From NCBI GenBank assembly GCA_900765575.1, contig CAAFRW010000115.1, forward strand, positions 1 through 7,612: 7,612 nt of DNA, in the 5' to 3' direction. Numbering within the stretch: position 1 is the first letter of the stretch; every line of letters starts with the position of its first letter. The notes below the pieces were generated by a model, which was given only the letters and a program-made list of their open reading frames with translations, did not search any database and was not told the origin of the DNA. This DNA is from Bacteroidaceae bacterium (GTDB lineage Bacteria > Bacteroidota > Bacteroidia > Bacteroidales > Bacteroidaceae). This document shows positions 1 to 5,647 of the stretch, piece after piece. A program made the position numbers and the translations under genes.

Positions 1-68
1 CTCAGTACAAGTATATGGGTACCTTCTCTATGTAATCTTATTTTCTTAAGTTTCTTTAGTCGGTTCAT
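1..68 (-). CDS. psd: Phosphatidylserine decarboxylase, N-terminal fragment (runs off the left edge)
   Basis: The minus strand opens with an ATG at 68-66 followed by 22 complete codons with no stop before the window ends. The peptide begins MNRLKKLKKIRLHREGTHIL: a basic stretch followed by the beginning of a hydrophobic run. This matches my memory of the N-terminus of Bacteroides phosphatidylserine decarboxylase, an inner-membrane enzyme that makes phosphatidylethanolamine from phosphatidylserine and carries a pyruvoyl group formed by self-cleavage. The catalytic part is outside the window, so the call rests on these 22 residues alone. A well-formed divergent promoter lies 28-59 nt upstream of the start, which independently supports a gene beginning here. 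A weak CGGAAAA precedes the ATG. Confidence 0.62.
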   Translation of the reverse strand, partial: MNRLKKLKKIRLHREGTHILVL

Positions 69-95
69 TTTTCCGTTAAAGCTTATTATATCGGG

Positions 96-127
96 CAAAA
101 GTAGTCTATATTTAATAATTGTGCAAA
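96..127 (-). promoter_or_regulatory. Bacteroides-type promoter for the leftward gene (psd)
   Basis: Read on the minus strand, TTTG (127-124) is followed by a 20-nt spacer and TACTTTTG (103-96). This fits the Bacteroidales -33/-7 consensus TTTG-(19 to 21)-TAnnTTTG exactly. Transcription would start near 89, leaving a leader of about 20 nt before the ATG at 68. Confidence 0.7.
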
Positions 128-204
128 TAAATATTGGTTAGAATTGGAAGAGTAGTATGATTTTGCTTCACTTCTTTATTTGTTCGTAACTTTTTTGAAA
201 AGTT

Positions 205-236
205 TTTGTTCGTTTCCTAAAAGCCGTGTATCTTTA
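205..236 (+). promoter_or_regulatory. Bacteroides-type promoter for dnaE
   Basis: TTTG (205-208), a 20-nt spacer and TATCTTTA (229-236) match the Bacteroidales -33/-7 pattern with one mismatch in the last base of the -7 box. Predicted transcription start is near 243, about 20 nt before the ATG at 264. A start codon upstream of this promoter is therefore unlikely, which argues against the in-frame TTG at 180. Confidence 0.6.
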
Positions 237-255
237 AACACTTTTTTTAAAGATA
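229..255 (+). repeat. Perfect 10-bp inverted repeat over the dnaE -7 box and leader
   Basis: TATCTTTAAA (229-238) and TTTAAAGATA (246-255) are perfect reverse complements separated by 7 nt. The left arm contains the predicted -7 box and the right arm lies in the short leader, ending 8 nt before the dnaE ATG. It could be an operator. A hairpin in the mRNA is less likely because the left arm lies upstream of the predicted transcription start. Being AT-rich, it could also be chance. Confidence 0.45.
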
Positions 256-263
256 GATATAGA

Positions 264-3200
264 ATGCAAGATTTTGTACACTTACATGTCCACACCCAAT
301 ATTCAATCCTCGACGGGCAGGCCAGTATTCCTAAATTAGTAGATAAAGCAATCGCCGACGGAATGAGGGGTATGGCTGTAACCGACCATGGAAATATGTT
401 CGGTATTAAAGAATTTATCAACTACGTAAATAAGAAAAACGGCAAAGTAAAAGACGAACTTAAAGGATTGAAGAAGCAGCTTTCCGAATTGGAAGAAAGC
501 ACCGACGCAATTGAAGGAAAAGAGGAAAAAATAGCTTCTTTGAAAGAACAAATAGAAAAAACGAACGCCACGTTCTTTAAGCCCATCATCGGCTGCGAAA
601 TGTACGTAGCTCGCCGCAGATTGTTCAACAGAGAGGGCAAACCGGACCAAAGCGGTTATCACTTAATTGTACTCGCCAAAAACGAAAAAGGGTATCATAA
701 CCTTATTAAATTAGTATCCAAAGCATGGACAGAAGGGTACTATATGCGTCCGAGAACCGACAGGGTGGAACTTGAAAAGTATCATGAGGGACTTATTGTC
801 TGCTCTGCTTGTCTTGGTGGTGAAATCCCCAAACGCATTACGAACGAGCAATGGAGTGATGCTGAAGAAGCCATTCAATGGTATAAGAACCTATTCGGAG
901 ACGATTACTATCTCGAATTGCAGCTTCATAAAGCCACAGCCATTCGTGCCAACCACGAAGCGTATGGCATGCAGCTGAAGGTAAATGAGAAACTGATAGA
1001 ATACAGCAAGAAATTCAATGTAAAACTCATCTGTACAAACGACGTACACTTTGTTGATGAAGAAAATGCCGAAGCGCACGACCGACTGATTTGTCTCAGC
1101 ACCGGTAAGGATTTGGACGACCCGAAACGAATGCTTTATTCAAAACAGGAGTGGTTCAAAACCAAAGCTGAGATGAATGAAATCTTCTCTTATATTCCCG
1201 AAGCGTTAAGCAACACGGTAGAGATTTGCAATCAGGTAGAGACCTACTCTATTGACCACGACCCGATTATGCCAACCTTTGCCATTCCGGAAGATTTTGG
1301 GACAGAAGAAGGATACCGAAAGAAATACACGGAGGAAGATTTATTCAACGAATTTACCCGCGATGAGAACGGCAAGGTGGTCATGGATGAAGAGTCTGCC
1401 AAAGGCAAGATTCAGAAATTAGGCGGATACGATAAGTTATACCGTATCAAGCTGGAAGCCGATTACCTGAAGAAGTTAACCATGGACGGCGCACGGAAAT
1501 TCTATGGAGAGAACCTGAGCGATGAAGTCAAAGAACGGTTGAACTTTGAGTTACACATTATGAAGACAATGGGTTTCCCCGGATACTTCTTGATTGTGCA
1601 AGACTTCATCAATGCAGCCCGCAATGAATTAGGCGTTTCCGTTGGACCGGGGCGTGGTTCCGCGGCTGGGTCTGCTGTAGCTTACTGTTTAGGTATTACC
1701 AAAATTGACCCTATAGCCTACGATTTGCTGTTTGAGCGTTTTCTTAATCCCGACCGTATATCTCTCCCCGATATTGATGTTGACTTCGATGATGACGGAC
1801 GAGGCGAAGTATTACGCTGGGTAACGGAAAAGTACGGACAGGAGAAAGTGGCCCATATCATTACGTATGGTACTATGGCCACTAAACTAGCCATTAAAGA
1901 CGTAGCGCGCGTTCAGAAAGTTCCTCTTCCCATTTCGGACAAGCTGTGTAAGTTAATACCGGATAAGATTCCCGATAAAAAGATGAACTTGGCAAATGCT
2001 ATTGCCTATGTTCCGGAACTGCAAGAAGCAGAAGCCTCTCCCGACCCAATGCTGCGGGATACCATTAAGTACGCCAGAATGCTTGAAGGCAACGTGCGCA
2101 ACACAGGTGTACATGCTTGCGGTACCATTATCTGCCGTGACGATATTACCGACTGGGTGCCTGTTAGTACCGCCGATGATAAAGAAACGGGAGAAAAGAT
2201 GCTTGTTACCCAATATGAGGGTTCAGTAATTGAAGAAACCGGATTAATCAAGATGGACTTCCTCGGGCTCAAAACTCTTTCTATTATTAAGGAAGCGTTA
2301 GAAAACATACGGTTGAGCTTGGGCGAAGAGCTGGATATCGATTCCATTGATATCAATGACCCGAACACTTACAAACTATACAGCGAAGGAAGAACCATCG
2401 GTACATTCCAGTTTGAATCATCCGGAATGCAGAAATATTTAAGAGAGTTGCAACCCACCACTTTCGAGGATTTAATTGCCATGAACGCCCTATATCGTCC
2501 GGGTCCAATGGACTACATTCCCGACTTTATTGACCGTAAACAGGGACGTAAACCGATTGAGTACGATATCCCTATTATGGAAAAGTATCTGAAAGATACA
2601 TACGGCATCACAGTCTACCAAGAGCAAGTGATGCTCCTGTCGCGTTTGCTGGCTGACTTTACACGTGGTGAAAGTGATGCCTTACGTAAAGCCATGGGTA
2701 AAAAGCTACGCGACAAGCTGGACCACATGAAACCTAAATTCATTGAAGGAGGAAGGAAAAATGGCCACGACCCTAAAGTATTGGAAAAGATATGGGCTGA
2801 CTGGGAAAAGTTTGCTTCGTATGCCTTCAACAAGTCTCATGCAACCTGTTATTCGTGGGTAGCTTATCAAACAGCTTACTTAAAAGCCAACTACCCCTCA
2901 CAATATATGGCAGCCACCCTGAGCCGCAATATTTCGAAAATTGACGAAATCACGAAGTTAATGGACGAATGCAAAGCTATGGGAATACAGGTATTAGGTC
3001 CGGACGTAAACGAAAGTAATATGAAATTCTCTGTCAACAAACACGGAGATATCCGTTTCGGTCTCGGCGCTATAAAAGGAGTAGGCGAAAATGCCGTAGT
3101 AGCTATTGTAGAAGAACGCGAAGCGAATGGTCCGTTCAAAAGCGTGTTGGATTTCTTTCAACGAGTTAATTTATTGGCTTGTAACAGGAAGAATGTTGAA

Positions 3201-4061
3201 AACATTATATTGGCAGGTGGATTTGACGCCTTTGATGGAGTAAAACGAGAAACTTTCTTTGCCGCCAATAGTAAAGGAGAAACATATACCGAAGCTTTAC
3301 TCCGATACGGCTCAAGATACCAATTGGATAAAGCGGCCGCACTCAACTCTCTATTTGGCGATGACAATCCGATAGATATTGCTACTCCAGAAGTACCCAA
3401 AGCGGAATCATGGAATGCACTGGAGCGGTTAAACAAAGAAAGAGATTTGGTCGGCATCTACCTTTCCGCTCACCCACTCGACGACTATGCCATCATTCTT
3501 GAGAATGTATGTAATACCCACATGAAAGACCTGGAGGATAAAGATAATCTGGTAAACAAAGACCTCACATTAGGGGGTATTGTAACCAACCTACGCGAAG
3601 GACGAACCAAAACAGACAAGCCTTTTGGTATCGCCAAGATAGAAGACTATTCGGGTTCTTTTGAGATTCCATTCTTTGGACAAGATTGGCTTACATGGAG
3701 TAACTATCTACGTGTTGGCTACTTCCTATATATAAAAGCCAAATGTATACCCCGACAATGGAAACCGGACGAGCTGGACATCAAGGTAAATTCCATAGAG
3801 CTCCTACCGGACATTAAAGAGACTCTAATTGAAAAGATTACCATCACAACCCCGTTAGAGGCACTTGATGAAGAATTCATTGCGGACTTCTCCTCTATTG
3901 TAAGCGAACATCCCGGCAAAACGGAACTCTACTTCCAGATTAAAGACGGAGAAGGAAAAATGAACATCCACATGATGTCGAGAAAAATGAAGATAACTGT
4001 CAAAAAAGACTTAATATCATATATTAAAAGCCGACCGGAGTTGGAATTCAAAATTAATTAA
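264..4061 (+). CDS. dnaE: DNA polymerase III alpha subunit (replicative DnaE)
   Basis: The catalytic subunit of the replicative DNA polymerase, 1265 aa from the ATG at 264, chosen because it begins the conserved PHP segment and follows the promoter. An N-terminal PHP domain (about 1-290) shows HxH (H8, H10), D17, TDHGN (H42), E112, H133, C183 and DVH (D260, H262). Residues 56-104 form a charged, probably coiled-coil insert. The family C polymerase core shows GPGRGSAAGS (461-470), PDIDVDF (502-508) and KMDFLGL (663-669, D665), which together supply the three catalytic aspartates. FNKSHA (855-860) is the conserved motif of the fingers region. A helix-hairpin-helix lies at about 933-965 (KGVGE 938-942), a likely clamp-binding motif LNSLFG at 1027-1032, and an OB fold at about 1098-1170. 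It is longer than the E. coli protein (about 1160 aa), largely through the PHP insert. No frameshift is visible. trxA starts 36 nt downstream with no terminator between. Confidence 0.97.
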   Translation: MQDFVHLHVHTQYSILDGQASIPKLVDKAIADGMRGMAVTDHGNMFGIKEFINYVNKKNGKVKDELKGLKKQLSELEESTDAIEGKEEKIASLKEQIEKTNATFFKPIIGCEMYVARRRLFNREGKPDQSGYHLIVLAKNEKGYHNLIKLVSKAWTEGYYMRPRTDRVELEKYHEGLIVCSACLGGEIPKRITNEQWSDAEEAIQWYKNLFGDDYYLELQLHKATAIRANHEAYGMQLKVNEKLIEYSKKFNVKLICTNDVHFVDEENAEAHDRLICLSTGKDLDDPKRMLYSKQEWFKTKAEMNEIFSYIPEALSNTVEICNQVETYSIDHDPIMPTFAIPEDFGTEEGYRKKYTEEDLFNEFTRDENGKVVMDEESAKGKIQKLGGYDKLYRIKLEADYLKKLTMDGARKFYGENLSDEVKERLNFELHIMKTMGFPGYFLIVQDFINAARNELGVSVGPGRGSAAGSAVAYCLGITKIDPIAYDLLFERFLNPDRISLPDIDVDFDDDGRGEVLRWVTEKYGQEKVAHIITYGTMATKLAIKDVARVQKVPLPISDKLCKLIPDKIPDKKMNLANAIAYVPELQEAEASPDPMLRDTIKYARMLEGNVRNTGVHACGTIICRDDITDWVPVSTADDKETGEKMLVTQYEGSVIEETGLIKMDFLGLKTLSIIKEALENIRLSLGEELDIDSIDINDPNTYKLYSEGRTIGTFQFESSGMQKYLRELQPTTFEDLIAMNALYRPGPMDYIPDFIDRKQGRKPIEYDIPIMEKYLKDTYGITVYQEQVMLLSRLLADFTRGESDALRKAMGKKLRDKLDHMKPKFIEGGRKNGHDPKVLEKIWADWEKFASYAFNKSHATCYSWVAYQTAYLKANYPSQYMAATLSRNISKIDEITKLMDECKAMGIQVLGPDVNESNMKFSVNKHGDIRFGLGAIKGVGENAVVAIVEEREANGPFKSVLDFFQRVNLLACNRKNVENIILAGGFDAFDGVKRETFFAANSKGETYTEALLRYGSRYQLDKAAALNSLFGDDNPIDIATPEVPKAESWNALERLNKERDLVGIYLSAHPLDDYAIILENVCNTHMKDLEDKDNLVNKDLTLGGIVTNLREGRTKTDKPFGIAKIEDYSGSFEIPFFGQDWLTWSNYLRVGYFLYIKAKCIPRQWKPDELDIKVNSIELLPDIKETLIEKITITTPLEALDEEFIADFSSIVSEHPGKTELYFQIKDGEGKMNIHMMSRKMKITVKKDLISYIKSRPELEFKIN

Positions 4062-4069
4062 TATCTTTG
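4041..4069 (+). promoter_or_regulatory. Probable trxA promoter at the end of dnaE
   Basis: TATCTTTG (4062-4069) is a perfect TAnnTTTG -7 box beginning one base after the dnaE stop codon. The best -33 candidate is TTG at 4041-4043, inside the last codons of dnaE, with a spacer of about 18 nt, slightly shorter than usual. Transcription would start near 4076, about 22 nt before the trxA ATG. trxA can therefore be expressed apart from dnaE. Confidence 0.6.
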
Positions 4070-4097
4070 CGAAAAACATTTTAAATATAGAAAACTT

Positions 4098-4412
4098 ATG
4101 GCATTAGAAATTACAGATGGAAACTTTGAGGCTTTAGTAGCAGAAGGAAAGCCTGTAGTAGTAGACTTTTGGGCTACATGGTGCGGCCCTTGTAAAAAAA
4201 TTGCTCCAGATATCGAAGCTTTGGCTAAAGAATATGAAGGTCAAGTAACTATCGGAAAATGCGATGTTGACTCTAACGACGGTTTGACAGGAAAATATGG
4301 TGTTCGTAACATCCCCACCGTATTGTTCTTTAAAAACGGCGAAGTAGTAGACAAACAAGTGGGCGCAGCTCCTAAATCTGCATTTGAAGAAAAGATTAAA
4401 GCACTGCTTTAA
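4098..4412 (+). CDS. trxA: Thioredoxin
   Basis: A 104-aa cytoplasmic thioredoxin, the usual length for the single-domain protein. It reduces disulfides in client proteins using electrons from thioredoxin reductase. The active site is WCGPC with C29 and C32, preceded by the conserved DFWATW run that contains D23. The cis-proline is P73 in the NIPTVLFF strand, and the C-terminal helix ends in KALL. There is no signal peptide, so it is not one of the periplasmic thioredoxin-like proteins common in Bacteroidota. C55 is an additional cysteine outside the active site. The start is the ATG that begins MALEITDG, and the leader is AT-rich without an evident Shine-Dalgarno, normal for this group. It has its own promoter and is followed within 20 nt by a strong hairpin. 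Confidence 0.97.
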   Translation: MALEITDGNFEALVAEGKPVVVDFWATWCGPCKKIAPDIEALAKEYEGQVTIGKCDVDSNDGLTGKYGVRNIPTVLFFKNGEVVDKQVGAAPKSAFEEKIKALL

Positions 4413-4430
4413 TTCTATCCGATATTCAAT

Positions 4431-4489
4431 ACAAAGCGAAGAATCTGAGAGAATCCGTATTCATACGGACAGATTCTTCGCTTTGTTTT
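4431..4489 (+). terminator. Intrinsic terminator after trxA with a nested inner hairpin
   Basis: A perfect 17-bp inverted repeat (4431-4447 with 4470-4486) is followed by a short T run ending at 4489. Inside it a second perfect 7-bp arm pair (4454-4460 with 4463-4469) stacks directly on the right arm, leaving a 6-nt bulge (4448-4453) on the left. Without a long U tract, some read-through into the gene at 4514 is possible. Confidence 0.85.
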
Positions 4490-4513
4490 ATAACAACAAC
4501 CACTAAAAACGGA

Positions 4514-4855
4514 ATGTATATGGCAGAAAATGACGAATTCTTATTGGAAGACGAAGACGATGAAAAGACCATCGAATTCATTAAGAACTATTTACCGCAA
4601 GATTTGAAAGGAAAATTTTCCGATGACGAACTATACTACTTCTTGGATGTAATCGTTGATTATTATTCAACAAGTGGTTGTCTGGACACTGAACCTGATA
4701 AAGATGGATACATCAATATCGACCAGGATGAGATTGTAAATTACATTGTTGCCGAGGCAAAGAAAGACCAAATGGGAGACTATGAACCGGAAGACATTCT
4801 CTTTGTAGTACAAGGAGAAATGGAATACGGCAATTCCATCGGGCTAGTTGATTAA
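4514..4855 (+). CDS. Small acidic protein of unknown function
   Basis: A 113-aa (or 111-aa) soluble, strongly acidic protein with no signal peptide or membrane segment. I do not recognise a named family; I think similar proteins occur next to trxA in other Bacteroides, but that is memory only. The N-terminus has an acidic patch (residues 5-17, rich in D and E). The middle looks helical (FIKNYLPQDLKG, then DELYYFLDVIVDYY). Residues 60-71 (EPDKDGYINIDQ) resemble an EF-hand loop but lack acidic residues at positions 1 and 12 in the canonical form. The second ATG at 4520 (MAENDE) may be the true start, since GGA at 4511-4513 sits 6 nt before it. No clear promoter is visible between the trxA hairpin and this gene. 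Confidence 0.85.
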   Translation: MYMAENDEFLLEDEDDEKTIEFIKNYLPQDLKGKFSDDELYYFLDVIVDYYSTSGCLDTEPDKDGYINIDQDEIVNYIVAEAKKDQMGDYEPEDILFVVQGEMEYGNSIGLVD

Positions 4856-4918
4856 TTCGAAAACTTATTCGGCAAGAATAGAGCGCTAAAACAGAGAAGC
4901 AGTAGTGGTGAATGACAC

Positions 4919-4966
4919 TAGTAGTCTCGTAGCCTTGCGAGACTACTAACGTTGCCCGTCGTTAGT
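4919..4966 (+). repeat. Two overlapping hairpins downstream of the acidic-protein gene
   Basis: Hairpin A pairs TAGTAGTCTCG (4919-4929) with its perfect reverse complement at 4938-4948 across an 8-nt loop. Hairpin B pairs ACTAACG (4945-4951) with CGTTAGT (4960-4966), also across 8 nt. They share 4945-4948, so the full forms exclude each other. Neither is followed by a T run, so they are not obvious terminators. Apart from these, 4856-5010 shows no gene or recognisable promoter. Confidence 0.6.
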
Positions 4967-5010
4967 ACAAGTATAAATTCAGCTTATACAAAAAGAGCTC
5001 TCTAAGAAAC

Positions 5011-5055
5011 AAAACAACGGCAACTAATTCGCAATGAATTAGTTGCCGTTGTTTT
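5011..5055. terminator. Strong bidirectional intrinsic terminator
   Basis: A perfect 20-bp inverted repeat (5011-5030 with 5036-5055) encloses a 5-nt loop. The right arm ends in GTTTT, and read on the minus strand the stem ends in TTTTG followed by TTTC, so both directions have a U-rich 3' end. It would stop rightward transcripts from the 4514 gene and leftward transcripts crossing the CRISPR-like array, whose last repeat unit abuts it. Confidence 0.88.
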
Positions 5056-5352
5056 ATCTATTGGAATATAATTTGAGAGCTAAACACAACCATCGTAATA
5101 CCCGATGAGGAAACAAACCTGATGTTTTTGATACTAATTTGAAAGCCAAACACAACGAAGTCGATATATCCGAGCGTAAGTTTGGGGATATTTTTAATAC
5201 TAATTTAAAAGCCAAACACAACACGGACGTGTAAAACGTCTGATGCAGAATAAGTGTTTTTAATACTACCACAACTGTTGCAAAGATAGCATGCAGACGG
5301 GAACAATTATTCCCAATGGTTCAAAGGTACGAATTGGAAAGCGAAGCACAAC
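5055..5352 (-). CRISPR. Degenerate, cas-less CRISPR array of type II-C-like repeats
   Basis: Plus-strand coordinates of the units are: R1 5055-5090, R2 5121-5156, R3 5187-5222, R4 5253-5275 and R5 5306-5352. The four spacers between them (5091-5120, 5157-5186, 5223-5252, 5276-5305) are each 30 nt and unrelated. R2 and R3 differ at 3 of 36 positions. R1 matches R2 at 28 of 36, like a decayed trailer-end repeat. R4 has lost 13 internal nt. R5 is a longer 47-nt form. On the minus strand the repeats begin GTTGTG and continue GGCTTTCAAATTAGTATC, which strongly resembles the Bacteroides type II-C (Cas9) repeat as I remember it (GTTGTGATTTGCTTTC and so on, 47 nt). The exact 66-nt period (36 + 30), and 77 nt (47 + 30) for the last interval, are what a real array gives. 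No cas9, cas1 or cas2 is in the window. Confidence 0.78.
5322..5352 (-). promoter_or_regulatory. Bacteroides-type promoter embedded in repeat R5, pointing into the array
   Basis: On the minus strand, GTTG (5352-5349) is followed by 19 nt and TACCTTTG (5329-5322). The -7 box and spacing fit the Bacteroidales consensus, and the -33 box matches at 3 of 4 bases. Transcription would start near 5313, cross spacers and repeats, and reach the terminator ending at 5011, giving an RNA of about 300 nt. Confidence 0.5.
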
Positions 5353-5389
5353 TATTGAAAGACTATATACAGAAAGAAAATGAATAGAA

Positions 5390-5599
5390 TTATGTATGAA
5401 GGAAAAAGTAACATGCCATTCCCAACATAATTAATCCGATTAATCCATAAAACAAACGTGCTTTCTTCCGTCCTACATTCCGCACAACAAATTGTGCATT
5501 CTGGGCAGTAAAAAACCAATTCCAGTTACAGATGCTTGCCAACAGAGAAAGTATCCCAGCTACAGCAAACAATATTTGCACAAAATACTGCGCTCCCAT
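5390..5599 (-). CDS. Small two-helix membrane protein, Imm17-like immunity family
   Basis: A 69-aa inner-membrane protein with two predicted transmembrane helices (about 5-22 and 49-67) joined by a basic loop containing NWNWFF, FVVRNVGRKKARLFYG and an overall aromatic-rich character. From memory, the pattern of WFF, then a GR-x-x-AR-x-FY motif leading into the second helix, is that of the Imm17 (immunity 17) family common in Bacteroidetes, predicted to protect against contact-dependent toxins. That role is inferred from the family. No toxin gene is adjacent in this window. The ATG at 5599 is supported by AGAGGAAAG (5611-5603) 3-11 nt upstream, with AGGA 6 nt away. The gene ends 37 nt from the last CRISPR-like unit. 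No clear promoter is visible. Confidence 0.6.
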   Translation of the reverse strand: MGAQYFVQILFAVAGILSLLASICNWNWFFTAQNAQFVVRNVGRKKARLFYGLIGLIMLGMACYFFLHT

Positions 5600-5647
5600 A
5601 TTCTTTCCTCTTATTATATATTTTGTAATATCACCTACAACTTCTCA

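Noticed and set aside
180..263. An in-frame TTG start that would add 28 residues to DnaE
   Set aside because: The extra residues do not resemble the family's N-terminus, and the predicted promoter lies inside this stretch, so it would not be transcribed.
4964..4975. A 12-nt match (AGTACAAGTATA) with positions 4-15
   Set aside because: One 12-nt match is about what chance gives in a window this size, and the left copy is in the psd coding sequence.
5054..5272. A 72-codon minus-strand open frame with repeated LCLAFKLV peptides
   Set aside because: The peptide repetition is a translation of the 66-nt CRISPR-like period, a multiple of three. There is no start signal or known family.
4860..5390. 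A mobile-element or invertible-promoter interpretation of the gene-free stretch
   Set aside because: There are no terminal inverted repeats bounding it, no transposase or recombinase fragment, and no Bacteroides invertible-promoter repeats.
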